Source: Mycobacterium asiaticum (GTDB taxonomy: Bacteria; Actinomycetota; Actinomycetes; Mycobacteriales; Mycobacteriaceae). From it: a stretch of DNA of 64,000 nt. Positions 38,197 to 47,797 of the stretch are shown here, in pieces; the stretch's first letter is position 1, and each line of letters begins with the position of its first letter. The DNA lies in contig NZ_LZMH01000036.1 in the NCBI RefSeq assembly GCF_001673635.1, positions 1 to 64,000 of the forward strand, read 5' to 3'. The position numbers and the translations under genes are program-made. The notes below the pieces were generated by a model. That model had not been told where the DNA came from and did not search any database. It was given only the letters and a program-made list of their open reading frames with translations.

Positions 38197-39213
38197 TTAG
38201 CTGATCAGGTTCGGGCGCAGCGCGTCGTTGAAGCGCCTGTCCACCCAGTTGACGAATTTGGGTGACGATTGGATCTGTTGTGAGGCCGCGAACAAATCGG
38301 CAAGCCGCTGTTCTGAATTGATCACATCGTCGCCGAGCTCGGTAGGCAGTCGCAGGCTCCGATTCGCCGCAACCGCCGCGGTTTCTGGATCCAATCCGAC
38401 TGCGGTGGCGTAATACTGACCCCACTCCTGGGGATGCCCCTTCGCCCAATGAGCGGCTCGTGCGAAACGCACCAGGAGGTCAGACAGTGCGGTGTTGCGT
38501 TTGGGGTCGGCAAGTGCCTGATCCGACGCCACGCCCACATAGTCGCCGTTGGTGACCCCGGTGGCTTCGGCGATGCTGCGCACCGGGATCTGCCGCTCGG
38601 CCTGCGCCGTGAAGGGGTCCCATATCGCCCACGCATCGGCCTGATGCTGCTTGAATGCCGACAACGCGTCCGCGGGTTGCAAGAACACCAGCTTGATGTC
38701 GGACGGTTTCAGCCCGACCTTGTCGAGCTGTGCCAGCAGGTTGGCATGCGAGGAACTGCCTTTGCCGACCGCGACGGCCTTGCCGCGCAGGTCAGCAACC
38801 GAGGTGATCGGTGAATCAGCATGCACTAGAATGCGATTGCCCGGCCCACCACCGGCATACGCGGACACCACCTTGATCTTTGCGTTGCTGGCCGCCCCGA
38901 AGATCGGCGGCGTATTGCCCATGATCGCGAAGTCGATCTTGCCCGCCGTGGCCGCTTCGACCTGAGGCGGGCCCGAGGTGAATGTGGAGAAAGCGACGCG
39001 GTATGGCAGGTTCTCGAGTTGCCCTGCCGCGCGCAGCAGCGCCTCGGTCCCGCCCTTCTGGTCGCCGATTTGCAACGTGAGACCGGCCAGCTCGGCCAGC
39101 GGAACTGCGGCGGGTGCGGCTTGTGGTCCCGAAGTCCCGGCCCGCGCGACACATCCGGCCGTTGCGAGAGCCACGACCGCAAATAGCGCAAAGATAGTTC
39201 GGCGCACGCTCAA
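38197..39213 (-). CDS. ssuA: Aliphatic sulfonate-binding lipoprotein
   Basis: 338 residues, probably from TTG 39213 overlapping the ssuB stop in TTGA; GTG 39207 is an alternative. The N-terminus has a basic start, a hydrophobic run and the lipobox LATAGC, so it is a lipid-anchored solute-binding protein. The fold is of the SsuA/NMT1 type: IGDQKGGTEALLRAAGQL, DFAIMGNTPPIFGAASNAKI, GKAVAVGKGSSSHANLLAQL, DAWAIWDPFTAQAE. It captures sulfonates outside the membrane and passes them to SsuC. Confidence 0.92.
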   Translation of the reverse strand: MSVRRTIFALFAVVALATAGCVARAGTSGPQAAPAAVPLAELAGLTLQIGDQKGGTEALLRAAGQLENLPYRVAFSTFTSGPPQVEAATAGKIDFAIMGNTPPIFGAASNAKIKVVSAYAGGGPGNRILVHADSPITSVADLRGKAVAVGKGSSSHANLLAQLDKVGLKPSDIKLVFLQPADALSAFKQHQADAWAIWDPFTAQAERQIPVRSIAEATGVTNGDYVGVASDQALADPKRNTALSDLLVRFARAAHWAKGHPQEWGQYYATAVGLDPETAAVAANRSLRLPTELGDDVINSEQRLADLFAASQQIQSSPKFVNWVDRRFNDALRPNLIS

Positions 39214-39965
39214 TGCCGCACCCCGAGCCGATCGAGCAGTTCGGCGCGGTACCGCTCGGTGTGTGCGCCCACGTCGCCGGCCGAGCGACGTGGCTCGTGG
39301 ATCGTCAGTGTGTGCACGATCCGTCCGTCGTCGCAGACCAGTACGCGATCGGCCAGGGCGACCGCCTCATCGACGTCGTGAGTTACCAGCAACACACCGA
39401 ACCCGTGCTGTCGCCACAGATCCAACAACAGATCGCGCATCGTCAACCGGGTCAAAGCGTCCAGCGCCCCGAACGGTTCATCGAGCAGCAGCAACTGCGG
39501 CTCGGCCACCAACGCCCGGGCAAGTGAAACCCGTTGTGCCTGACCGCCTGACAGCGTCAGCGGCCAGGCGCCGGCACGGTCGGCCAGACCGACGTCGGCC
39601 AGCGCCCGGTCCGCGCGCTCCCGGATCTGAGTCTTGGGCAACCGACTGCGGGTCAGGCCGTAGCCGACATTGGTGCGCACGTCGCGCCACGGGAACAGGC
39701 GTGGCTCCTGAAAGGCCAACGCCGGCGCACCGGCCACCACGCGCTCGCCGCTGTGGTCGTCGGACAAGCCGGCAAGCACCCGCAGCAGCGTCGACTTGCC
39801 CGAGCCGCTGCGCCCCACCAGCGCGACGATCTCGCCGGTGCGCACCTGCAACGAAACCTCGACCAGCACATGGCGTTGGCCGTACCACTTGTCGACGTTA
39901 CGGAGTTCTCCGGCGATCGCCACGCGGGCACCCTGACCGGTGGTGGGTTCTGCTGTGATGGTCAC
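39210..39965 (-). CDS. ssuB: Sulfonate ABC transporter ATPase
   Basis: 251 residues from GTG 39965. Walker A is GRSGSGKST, the Q-loop AFQEPRLFPW, the signature LSGGQAQR, Walker B LLLLDEPFGALD, and the switch His in LVTHDVDEAV. These match the nitrate/sulfonate/taurine importer ATPases. It starts 10 bp after ssuC and overlaps ssuA by 4 bp. It powers sulfonate uptake. Confidence 0.95.
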   Translation of the reverse strand: MTITAEPTTGQGARVAIAGELRNVDKWYGQRHVLVEVSLQVRTGEIVALVGRSGSGKSTLLRVLAGLSDDHSGERVVAGAPALAFQEPRLFPWRDVRTNVGYGLTRSRLPKTQIRERADRALADVGLADRAGAWPLTLSGGQAQRVSLARALVAEPQLLLLDEPFGALDALTRLTMRDLLLDLWRQHGFGVLLVTHDVDEAVALADRVLVCDDGRIVHTLTIHEPRRSAGDVGAHTERYRAELLDRLGVRH

Positions 39966-39975
39966 CTATGGCCTT

Positions 39976-40803
39976 TCATTGTCGGTACCGCAGCGCGCGA
40001 CGCTCGACGAGGCGGACGAGCGCGTCGGTCGCGATGCCCAGCAACGCATAGACGGTCAGGCCGAAGATGATGATGTCAATGCGCAGAAAGTCGCGTGCAT
40101 TGTTGATCAGGAAACCGATTCCCTTGTCGGCGTTGACCTGTTCGGCCACGATCAGCGTCAGCCAGGCAATGGCCAGCGACTGCCGGAAGCCGACCAGTAC
40201 CTGCGGTGCGGCGCTCGGGACGATGATCCGGGTGAACCGCTGCCAGAACGAAAAGCCCAGCACCTGAGCGGTTTCGAACAGTTTCGGATCGACCTGGCGG
40301 ATCGCCGAGAAACTGTTGAGATACAGCGGGAACGTCACCCCCAGCGCCACCAGCAACACTTTCGGCAGCTCGCCAATCCCGAACCACACGATGAACAGCG
40401 GGATCAGACCCAGATGCGGCAGCGCCCGGATCATCTGCATCGGCGGGTCGACCGTCGCCTCGAACCAGCGCGACAGCCCTACCGCGGAACCGAGTACCAA
40501 TCCCACGATCCCGCCCAGTGCCAACCCCTCGATGACCCGCAAACCCGACACCTGCAACGCGTCGAAGAGTTGGCCGTTGTGGATCAGTTCCAGACCCGCA
40601 TCAGCGATGAGCGAGGGAGCAGGCAGCACCGACTCCGGGATAACCTCGACAGCGCTCCCCAGCTGCCATATCCCAAGGGACAGCAACGGCGAAGCCCAGC
40701 GCAGGATGTCCCATTTGCGGCGCGCCCAACGGCCGGCCGGGCTGACTCCCGTGGTGCCGGCGACCCTATTCGGGGCAGCAACGAGCGCGGTGGCAATGCT
40801 CAC
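39976..40803 (-). CDS. ssuC: Sulfonate ABC transporter permease
   Basis: 275 residues from GTG 40803, first gene of the operon. About six membrane helices are expected. The EAA loop is visible near SFSAIRQVDPKLFETAQVLG, followed by FWQRFTRIIVPSAAPQVLVG; RALPHLGLIPLFIVWFGIGE is a family hallmark. The neighbouring ATPase and binding protein support sulfonate over taurine, but the substrate range cannot be read from sequence alone. Confidence 0.94.
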   Translation of the reverse strand: MSIATALVAAPNRVAGTTGVSPAGRWARRKWDILRWASPLLSLGIWQLGSAVEVIPESVLPAPSLIADAGLELIHNGQLFDALQVSGLRVIEGLALGGIVGLVLGSAVGLSRWFEATVDPPMQMIRALPHLGLIPLFIVWFGIGELPKVLLVALGVTFPLYLNSFSAIRQVDPKLFETAQVLGFSFWQRFTRIIVPSAAPQVLVGFRQSLAIAWLTLIVAEQVNADKGIGFLINNARDFLRIDIIIFGLTVYALLGIATDALVRLVERRALRYRQ

Positions 40804-41037
40804 CGGGCAGACACTAAAGCGCTATCAGCCGGTGCCGTAAGGGTTTTCCTCTGCGTGACGACAAACGCCACTCCGGGGGTGCGGACGTCGAATCCGGCGA
40901 GCTCTGGGTGACGCAGAACGTCGTGGTGTGCTTGGGGCGACCAGGGAAAAACTCGGGCAGACCGTCCTTGCCCGGGTACCAGCCCGCCGCAGCCGGTGAT
41001 CCAGATGGTCTGCGGCGTGCCGGCTTCATATCCTCGA
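40804..41037. other. Non-coding gap upstream of ssuC
   Basis: A 234-bp gap between ssuC and the SnoaL-like gene, both on the minus strand, so it should contain the ssu promoter. Open frames here are antisense-like. No clear operator dyad or riboswitch was found. Confidence 0.5.
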
Positions 41038-41421
41038 TCAGCAGGCGACTTGCCGGACGCCGAAGACCCGTTCCATTAGGGCTGCGTCACCGAAGGTCCG
41101 GACGTTGACCACCCTGCCGTCCTGGAACTGGTAGACGTCGGCTTGCCGGGCAACATTTGCGCCGAAACGCAATTCGGTCAGCACGATGACCGACTCGCCG
41201 TCGGTGAAAAACCGCTTCGGCTCGATGCCGGTGAGCTTCGCTGCGACCCGCTGCAGCAGTTCGACGACCGCGGCCCGGCCACCGTACGTCCCGCTGATTG
41301 AACTCTCGCCGTTGACATTCCACTCCACCGAGCCGTCGAAGATACTCAACACCGAATCCAGGTCACCGGCGCTCAATGCGTGGTAGGCCTGCTCCACGGT
41401 GTGGAGGTTCTCCAACGTCAT
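41038..41421 (-). CDS. SnoaL/NTF2-like protein
   Basis: 127 residues from ATG 41421, overlapping the flavoprotein stop by 4 bp. It has the cone-shaped NTF2-like pattern: VEQAYHALSAGDLDSVLSIF, VEWNVNGESSISGTYGGRAA, then beta strands ending in DGRVVNVRTFGDAALMERVF. Such proteins act as isomerases, cyclases, hydrolases or binding proteins. Pairing with a FAD monooxygenase suggests that it handles the oxidised product; this is inference. Confidence 0.82.
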   Translation of the reverse strand: MTLENLHTVEQAYHALSAGDLDSVLSIFDGSVEWNVNGESSISGTYGGRAAVVELLQRVAAKLTGIEPKRFFTDGESVIVLTELRFGANVARQADVYQFQDGRVVNVRTFGDAALMERVFGVRQVAC

Positions 41422-42809
41422 GCGCTTGCGACCAAGCGTCCGTCGGACCCCTCGTGGACGGAGTGCCCGCCCGCCCGGCGGTGCTGTGCGCGCAGAATGC
41501 GGAGCAGAATTGGGGGGCGCAATAACCGGAGCGGCGAGTCCAGCATTCCGACGACGCGCATGAACTGCCCCGCGACGACCGGGTCCGTCTCACTGGCGAT
41601 CATCACCGGCTCGAGACACGCATTGCTGATCCGGATCGACACCGGTCGCGGCCCAGGGACTTCCGGCAAAGCCAGGTCCGAGGCGACGGCGGTCTGCCAC
41701 GCCACCCGCACATGCTTCGCTGCCAGCCGGGTAAAGCGGCGCGTCAGCCCGCTCCCCCCGTGGCGCAGACAATCGCGCAGCACGGTCGCCTCGATGGCCG
41801 CGATCGTCATGCCCTGCCCGTAGATCGGGTTGAAGCTGCACACCGCATCGCCGACGACCAGCAAACCCTCCGGTAACCGGTGCAGTTTGTCGTAACGACG
41901 CCAGCGGTTGGATGGGACGCGATGGTGCACGACGTCGCCGATCGGCTCGGCGGCGCGAATCGCCTCGACCACCCGGCGTGGCGCCAATTCCGCTGCATAG
42001 TCGAGTATTTCGGCATGATCGCGGGGCGGAACCACCCCCGCCATGGTGCCGGCGCCGACCATATACGTGTCGTCCTCGTACCCGATCATGGCGAACATCC
42101 TTGGCCGTCCCGGCGCCGGGAAACGGGCAATCATGTGCTCCTTGATCACCCCGGCGGGGATGCGCAGCAGCTGGCACGCGTAGGCCAACTGAACCACCAC
42201 TTCGTCTTCTCGCGGCCGGTCATAGCCGAGTTCTTCGAGGAAGACCGGGGTCCGGGAACCGCGGCCGGTGGCGTCGACCACGACATCGGCGGTCAGTGTC
42301 TCGGTACTATCGTCGGCGCGGTTTACCACCCGCACACCCGTTACCCGGCGACGATCCGGCGTGGCGGTCAGGCCCACGACGTCCTGGCCCTCCCGGAACG
42401 TTACGTCGGCAATTGACCGAACACGTTGCCGCACCGCGTATTCCAGCATCGGACGGCTCGGGGACAAGATCCGCGGCGCGTCCACCGAGCGCCCCTCTCG
42501 CACCAGCTGGTGTCCACCGAACGACCAGTCGAGTTTGGCAAGGTCACCGTCATCCCACCGGCTGACGCCGCGAACTAGCAGGTCGTCGCTGAAGCCGGGG
42601 AACAGCTCGTCGAGAACCTGGACCAGCCGCGCGAGGCAGGAATGAATCAGCCTGCCCTGGGGGACGCCGCGCCGGTTCACGGGTTCCGTCGGCAGGACAT
42701 CTCGCTCGACAACCGTCACCCGGCGGTAGAACTCGGACAGGACGCGAGCCGCCAACAACCCGCCCATACTGGCACCCAGCACCACCGCATGATCTCCGCG
42801 TTGCTCCAT
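41418..42809 (-). CDS. FAD-dependent oxidoreductase/monooxygenase
   Basis: 463 residues from ATG 42809, chosen for AGGAG upstream and MEQRGDHAVVLGASMGG, which gives the dinucleotide-binding fold right at the N-terminus. The second FAD motif is GLLVVGDAVCSFNPIYGQGM. RRGVPQGRLIHSCLARL and VVDATGRGSRTP are common in this p-hydroxybenzoate hydroxylase-like group. No membrane helix is seen. The substrate is unknown; a hydrophobic or polyketide-like compound is possible. It forms a two-gene operon with the SnoaL-like gene. Confidence 0.85.
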   Translation of the reverse strand: MEQRGDHAVVLGASMGGLLAARVLSEFYRRVTVVERDVLPTEPVNRRGVPQGRLIHSCLARLVQVLDELFPGFSDDLLVRGVSRWDDGDLAKLDWSFGGHQLVREGRSVDAPRILSPSRPMLEYAVRQRVRSIADVTFREGQDVVGLTATPDRRRVTGVRVVNRADDSTETLTADVVVDATGRGSRTPVFLEELGYDRPREDEVVVQLAYACQLLRIPAGVIKEHMIARFPAPGRPRMFAMIGYEDDTYMVGAGTMAGVVPPRDHAEILDYAAELAPRRVVEAIRAAEPIGDVVHHRVPSNRWRRYDKLHRLPEGLLVVGDAVCSFNPIYGQGMTIAAIEATVLRDCLRHGGSGLTRRFTRLAAKHVRVAWQTAVASDLALPEVPGPRPVSIRISNACLEPVMIASETDPVVAGQFMRVVGMLDSPLRLLRPPILLRILRAQHRRAGGHSVHEGSDGRLVASA

Positions 42810-42939
42810 TGCACACTCCTGGCCGCTCGAATAGGACTGTTCGAAGTCTCCGGTCAAGCGAAGCGGTGTGCCTAAGTAGTGGCGTACTGCACTTCGGTTT
42901 CGCACGCTACTAATGCAGCGCGCCGCCCGATGTTGCCGG

Positions 42940-43608
42940 TCAGCGACCGATCAGTGCCGCGATCCGCGCGGCGACCTCGGCGGCGACCCGCTGGGCCGCT
43001 GCCCCGGTCCCGGGTACGTAGCGATCGGCGGCGGCGTCGTAATCGGCGCCGGCGATCGTCCCGTGGTCGGCGTCCAGTTCCGCCAGTTGCACCGGCCATC
43101 CGCGCTGTTCGAGGGCCGCGGCGAAGTCCCGGCTGGCGCTCACCGGGACCACATCATCGGCCAGGCCGTGCAGCAAGGTGAACGGCGCCCCGACGTGCTC
43201 GGACCGCAGCATGTCGGTGACCGGGCGGCCCGAGATCGGATCCGGCGCCATGAAGGCGCCCGCCAGGCACACCGTATGCGCCAGTTGAACTTTCAGATTG
43301 TCGGCGTCGAAGGTGACCCCCGCCGCGGCCGCGGCCCCCATTGACCACCCGACCAGCACGATGGGACCGTCAGTTCGCCCGCGGGCGAACTCCAGCGAAC
43401 CCAGCAGGTCCGCCCGTCCGCCGTCGTCGGCATGGGAGTTCCAATCCGGGGCCACCACGGCGGCGCCGTGCCCGGCCAGCAGCCCCGCAAGTGGCCGGAC
43501 GGCGGCGCGGGCATCGGTCTGCATGCCGTGCCACAGCAGAATCGTGGGCTGGTCGGGGCCGCCGAAGACGTCGGCCGAGCGTCCCGGGGCGTACTCCACC
43601 GTCTCCAT
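42940..43608 (-). CDS. Alpha/beta hydrolase
   Basis: 222 residues from ATG 43608 (METVEYAPG); the upstream extension is Arg-rich and unlikely. Motifs: oxyanion region LLWHGMQTDARA, nucleophile Ser in VGWSMGAAAAAG, acid in GLADDVVPVSASRDF and His in LDADHGTIAG. It resembles dienelactone-hydrolase-like esterases. It is divergent from cobG by 65 bp. A 130-bp gap with a weak interrupted dyad separates it from the flavoprotein gene. Confidence 0.85.
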   Translation of the reverse strand: METVEYAPGRSADVFGGPDQPTILLWHGMQTDARAAVRPLAGLLAGHGAAVVAPDWNSHADDGGRADLLGSLEFARGRTDGPIVLVGWSMGAAAAAGVTFDADNLKVQLAHTVCLAGAFMAPDPISGRPVTDMLRSEHVGAPFTLLHGLADDVVPVSASRDFAAALEQRGWPVQLAELDADHGTIAGADYDAAADRYVPGTGAAAQRVAAEVAARIAALIGR

Positions 43609-43673
43609 GCCCCCGGTGTGCCCCCGTCGGCGGGGATCCAATCACCTCCGGCGCCACCCCGTACCGTGGATGG

Positions 43674-44765
43674 GTGTCCAGGACCCGCGATTCCGACGCT
43701 TGCCCCGGTGCGCTGCAGGTGCATCAGGCCGCGGACGGTGCCCTAGTGCGGGTGCGGTTGCCTGGCGGCAGGATCAGCGCCGCCCAGTTGGCCACGTTGG
43801 CCGGGGTGGCACAGGAATTAGGCTCGGCGACGCTGGAGCTGACCGCACGCGGCAACGTGCAGTTGCGGGCGATCAGGGATGTCACCGCGGTCGCCGAAGC
43901 GGTCGCGGCAGCCGGGTTGTTGCCGTCGGCGACGCACGAACGCGTTCGCAACATCGTCGCGTCGCCGCTGTCGGGCCGGGTCGGCGGCAACGCGGACGTG
44001 CGGCCGTGGATCACCGAGCTGGACGCGGCGATCCGCGCCGAACCCCGCCTCGCCGACTTGGGCGGGCGGTTCTTCTTCAGCCTGGACGACGGCCGAGGCG
44101 ATGTATCGGGCCTGTGCGCCGACGCCGGCGTGCACGTGGGCCCGGACGGCCCGACGCTACTGCTGGCCGGCCGCGACACCGGCGTGCGACCCAGCGACGT
44201 CACCGCGGCCCTGGTCGATGTTGCAGTGCGGTTCCTTGAGACTCGCGAAAAGGCTTGGCGGATAACGGAACTGGCAAATCCAGCCGAATTGTTGCCCGGC
44301 GTGGAGCTCGGCGCCGCGTTCATGCCGGCCCAAAAACCGCCGATCGGCTGGATCACCCAGGACGACGGCAGGGTGACCCTGGGCGCCGCGGTGCCGCTGG
44401 GCGTGTTGCCCGCCCGGGACGCGGAGTTCCTTGCGGCGATCGAGGCGCCCGTGCTGTTCACGCCGTGGCGCACGGTGCTGGTGTGCGACCTCACCGAAGA
44501 GGTGGCCGACGTCGCCCTGCGGGTGCTGGCGCCGCTGGGTCTGGTGTTCGACGAGAACTCGCCCTGGCTGACGGTGAGCGCATGCACCGGCAGCCCCGGC
44601 TGCGCGCGCTCGCTTGCCGACGTGCGCGCCGATGCTGAGGCCGCGCTGGACCCGGCGTACCCGGTGCACCGGCACTTTGTCGGTTGCGAACGCGCGTGCG
44701 GTAGCCCGCTGCACGGAGAAGTGCTGATCGCTACCGGGACGGGCTACCAGGTACGCAGGTCTTAA
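43674..44765 (+). CDS. cobG: Precorrin-3B synthase CobG
   Basis: 363 residues from GTG 43674; the frame is open further upstream, but this start gives the expected length. It is a nitrite/sulfite-reductase-like protein that uses oxygen to hydroxylate precorrin-3A. The Fe-S/haem ligand cysteines are Cys304, Cys310, Cys338 and Cys342 in CTGSPGC and GCERACGSP. ELTARGNVQLRAI is the conserved N-terminal repeat motif. It marks the aerobic cobalamin route and begins the cobG-cobH-cobIJ operon. Confidence 0.95.
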   Translation: MSRTRDSDACPGALQVHQAADGALVRVRLPGGRISAAQLATLAGVAQELGSATLELTARGNVQLRAIRDVTAVAEAVAAAGLLPSATHERVRNIVASPLSGRVGGNADVRPWITELDAAIRAEPRLADLGGRFFFSLDDGRGDVSGLCADAGVHVGPDGPTLLLAGRDTGVRPSDVTAALVDVAVRFLETREKAWRITELANPAELLPGVELGAAFMPAQKPPIGWITQDDGRVTLGAAVPLGVLPARDAEFLAAIEAPVLFTPWRTVLVCDLTEEVADVALRVLAPLGLVFDENSPWLTVSACTGSPGCARSLADVRADAEAALDPAYPVHRHFVGCERACGSPLHGEVLIATGTGYQVRRS

Positions 44766-44774
44766 GGTGGGCGG

Positions 44775-45401
44775 GTGCTCGACTACATTCGCGACGCTGC
44801 GGAGATCTACCGGCAGTCGTTCGCGACGATCCGCGCCGAAGCCGACCTGACGCGCTTTCCCGCTGACGTCGAGCGCGTGGTGGTCCGGCTGATTCACACC
44901 TGCGGTCAGGTCGACGTCGCCGAGCATGTGGCCTTCACCGACGACGTCGTGGCCCGGGCTGGCGCCGCCCTGCGCGCGGGCGCACCCGTGTTGTGCGATT
45001 CGTCCATGGTGGCGGCCGGCATCACCGCCGCGCGGCTACCGGCCGGCAATGAGGTGGTGTCGCTGGTCGCCGACCCGCGCGCGGCCGACCAGGCCGCCAC
45101 CCGCCAGACCACCAGGTCGGCGGCCGGCGTCGAGTTGTGGGCCGACCGCCTGGGTGACGCCGTCGTGGCCGTCGGGAACGCGCCCACCGCGCTGTTCCGA
45201 CTGCTGGAACTGATCGACGAGGGCGCGCCCACGCCGGCGGCGGTGCTGGGCGGGCCGGTCGGATTCGTGGGTTCGGCGCAGTCCAAGCAGGAGCTGGTGG
45301 CACGCCCGCGCGGCATGTCCTACCTCGTGGTGCAGGGGCGCCGGGGTGGCAGCGCCATGGCCGCCGCCGCTGTCAACGCGATAGCGACCGAGCGCGAATG
45401 A
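44775..45401 (+). CDS. cobH: Precorrin-8X methylmutase CobH
   Basis: 208 residues from GTG 44775, 9 bp after cobG. It moves the C-11 methyl group to C-12 to form hydrogenobyrinate. The catalytic His lies in [13 protein letters not shown]. Other conserved segments are [24 protein letters not shown] and [16 protein letters not shown]. Its stop overlaps the cobIJ ATG. Confidence 0.97.
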   Translation: MLDYIRDAAEIYRQSFATIRAEADLTRFPADVERVVVRLIHTCGQVDVAEHVAFTDDVVARAGAALRAGAPVLCDSSMVAAGITAARLPAGNEVVSLVADPRAADQAATRQTTRSAAGVELWADRLGDAVVAVGNAPTALFRLLELIDEGAPTPAAVLGGPVGFVGSAQSKQELVARPRGMSYLVVQGRRGGSAMAAAAVNAIATERE

Positions 45402-46870
45402 CGCCGCGGGGCACGCTGTGGGGTGTCGGGCTGGGTCCCGGCGATCCGGAGTTGGTGACGGTCAAGGCGGCCCGGGTGATCGGCGAAGCCGACGTGGTGG
45501 CCTATCACAGCGCGCGTCACGGCCGGAGCATTGCGCGCGGTATCGCCGCACCGTATTTGCGGCCGGGCCAGATCGAGGAACACCTGGTGTACCCGGTGAC
45601 GACAGAAACGACCGATCATCCCGGCGGCTATGCGGGCGCGCTGGAGGACTTCTACGTCGAAGCCACCGAGCGGATCGCCGCGCACCTGGCCGCCGGACGC
45701 AATGTCGCGCTGCTGGCCGAAGGCGACCCGCTGTTCTACAGCTCCTACATGCATCTGCACACCCGGCTCACGGAGCGGTTCGACGCGGTGATCGTGCCGG
45801 GCGTGACCTCGGTCAGCGCCGCCTCGGCGGCCGTGGCGACCCCGCTGGTGGCCGGCGAGGAAGTGCTCTCGGTGCTGCCCGGCACCCTGCCGGTGGGCGA
45901 GTTGACCCGGCGGCTGGCCGACGCCGACGCGGCGGTGATCCTGAAGCTGGGACGCTCCTATCACAATGTGCGCGAAGCGCTTTCGGCATCCGGTCAACTC
46001 GACGACACGTTCTACGTGGAGCGGGCCAGCACCCCCGGCCAGCGGGTACTGCCCGCCGCCGACGTCGACGAGTCCAGCGTCCCCTACTTCTCGCTGGCCA
46101 TGCTGCCGGGCGGTCGGCGTCGGCACCGGGCGGCAGGCTCGGTGGCCGTGGTGGGTCTGGGTCCGGGCGGCATCGAGTGGATGACGCCGCAGAGCCGACG
46201 CGAGCTGGCCGACGCGACGGACCTGATCGGCTACGGCGGATACCTGGACCGGGTGCCCGTCCGCGACGGCCAGCGCCGCCACCCCAGCGACAACACCGAC
46301 GAACCCGCCCGGGCCCGGCTGGCCTGTTCGCTGGCCGAGCAGGGGCACGCTGTGGCGGTGGTGTCCTCGGGCGACCCGGGTGTGTTCGCGATGGCAACAG
46401 CGGTCCTCGAAGAAGCCAAACAGTGGCCGGCCGTGCAGGTTCGGGTGATTCCTGCGATGACGGCGGCACAGGCGGTGGCCAGCCGGGTCGGCGCGCCGCT
46501 GGGCCACGACTACGCAGTGATCTCGCTCTCCGATCGGCTCAAGCCATGGGACATCATCGCCGCCCGACTCGAGGCCGCGGCCGCCGCCGATCTGGTCCTT
46601 GCCATCTACAACCCTGCGTCGAAGGCCCGGACGTGGCAGGTGGGCGCCATGCGCGACGTGTTACTGCGCCACCGCGACCCCGGCACGCCGGTCGTCGTCG
46701 GGCGCAACGTGTCCGGGCCCGACGAGGATGTCCGGGTGGTGGCGCTGGCCGAGCTGAACCCCGCCGACGTCGACATGCGCTGCCTGCTGATCATCGGCTC
46801 GTCGCAAACTCAATGGCAGTCAACCGATTTCGGCGATCGGGTGTTCACTCCCCGTCGCTACCCCGGCTAG
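45398..46870 (+). CDS. cobI: Fused precorrin-2 C20- / precorrin-3B C17-methyltransferase CobIJ
   Basis: 490 residues, two methyltransferases in one chain. Residues 1-~240 are CobI ([45 protein letters not shown]). Residues ~248-490 are CobJ ([47 protein letters not shown]). The fusion is usual in mycobacteria. It converges on blaC with a 4-bp overlap of the stops. Confidence 0.96.
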   Translation: MTPRGTLWGVGLGPGDPELVTVKAARVIGEADVVAYHSARHGRSIARGIAAPYLRPGQIEEHLVYPVTTETTDHPGGYAGALEDFYVEATERIAAHLAAGRNVALLAEGDPLFYSSYMHLHTRLTERFDAVIVPGVTSVSAASAAVATPLVAGEEVLSVLPGTLPVGELTRRLADADAAVILKLGRSYHNVREALSASGQLDDTFYVERASTPGQRVLPAADVDESSVPYFSLAMLPGGRRRHRAAGSVAVVGLGPGGIEWMTPQSRRELADATDLIGYGGYLDRVPVRDGQRRHPSDNTDEPARARLACSLAEQGHAVAVVSSGDPGVFAMATAVLEEAKQWPAVQVRVIPAMTAAQAVASRVGAPLGHDYAVISLSDRLKPWDIIAARLEAAAAADLVLAIYNPASKARTWQVGAMRDVLLRHRDPGTPVVVGRNVSGPDEDVRVVALAELNPADVDMRCLLIIGSSQTQWQSTDFGDRVFTPRRYPG

Positions 46871-47772
46871 ACCCCCAAGGCAGAAGCCACAATCCGCGCG
46901 GCGTCGGCGACGAACGCGTCGTTGGGTTGCGCGCCGTAGCCGCCGCCGACGAAATCGGAGTAGATGGCGATCACGTGCGGCGCTCCGCTGGGCGACCACA
47001 CCACCGCGACGTCGTTGGTACGGCCGTAGTCGCCCGAACCGGTTTTGTCGGCCACCTTCCAGTCGGGCGGAAATGCCGCGCGGATCCGCTTGCCGCCGGT
47101 GGTGCTTCGGGTCATCCAGTCGACCAGCAGCACCCGCTTGTCGGCCGGTAAGTCGTCACCGAGCAGAAGTTGTTGGAAGACAAGGGCAATGGCGTGCGGG
47201 GTCGTGGTGTCCCGCGGATCGTCGGGCGCGTCGCGGTTGAGTTGCGGCTCGGGCTGGTCAAGCCGACTCACGTTGTCCCCCAAGGTGCGCAGGTAGGCGG
47301 TGAAGCCGGCGGGACCGCCGACCTCGGCGAGCAACAGGTTGGCGGCGGTGCCGTCGCTGTAGCGGACGGCGGCATCACACAATTGCCCTACGGTCATTCC
47401 GGTGTCGACGTGCTGCTCGGTCACCGGTGACACGGAGTTGATGTCGGACCTGTTGTAGCTGACCAGCTTGTCGAGGTGATCCAGCGGGTACTGGTGCAGG
47501 ACCGCCGCGGCCAGTGGCGCTTTGAAGGTGGAGCAGAAAGCGAACCGCTCGTCGGCGCGGTAGGCGATCGCCGGCTCGGGCACGTAGACACCCAGCCGCC
47601 CCTCGTATCGCCGCTCCAATTGGTCGAACTGGTGGGACAGGTCCGGCGCGACCCTGGGGGTTGTGTTCGACGTGGTCGGTTGGTCGGCCTTGGGGGCGCA
47701 CGCACACACGGTCAACGCAATCCCGGCTGCCATGGAGAGTGCCTTGCGGCGGGTGAGCGGTGGTGTGCGCAT
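46867..47772 (-). CDS. blaC: Class A beta-lactamase BlaC
   Basis: 301 residues from ATG 47772 (an in-frame TTG is three codons earlier). The N-terminus carries twin arginines (LTRRKALS) and a cysteine-containing hydrophobic region (VCAC), consistent with Tat export as a lipoprotein. Catalytic motifs: S81-T-F-K84, S139-D-G141, E175 in EPQLN, K233-T-G. As in M. tuberculosis BlaC, the usual SDN is SDG, a feature tied to broad activity and slow clavulanate inhibition. It hydrolyses beta-lactams in the periplasm-like space. I recall Rv2067c between this gene and cobI in H37Rv; it is absent here. Confidence 0.97.
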   Translation of the reverse strand: MRTPPLTRRKALSMAAGIALTVCACAPKADQPTTSNTTPRVAPDLSHQFDQLERRYEGRLGVYVPEPAIAYRADERFAFCSTFKAPLAAAVLHQYPLDHLDKLVSYNRSDINSVSPVTEQHVDTGMTVGQLCDAAVRYSDGTAANLLLAEVGGPAGFTAYLRTLGDNVSRLDQPEPQLNRDAPDDPRDTTTPHAIALVFQQLLLGDDLPADKRVLLVDWMTRSTTGGKRIRAAFPPDWKVADKTGSGDYGRTNDVAVVWSPSGAPHVIAIYSDFVGGGYGAQPNDAFVADAARIVASALGV

Positions 47773-47797
47773 TTCGCGCAACAGTGTGCCACGCGCC

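Noticed and set aside
42810..42939. Possible operator dyad (AGTAG...CTACT) upstream of the flavoprotein gene
   Set aside because: The arms match imperfectly and are widely spaced; no adjacent regulator supports it.
43609..43673. Cobalamin riboswitch in front of cobG (also looked for near cobN and cobL)
   Set aside because: The gap is too short and no B12-box-like GCCACTG element was found outside coding sequence.
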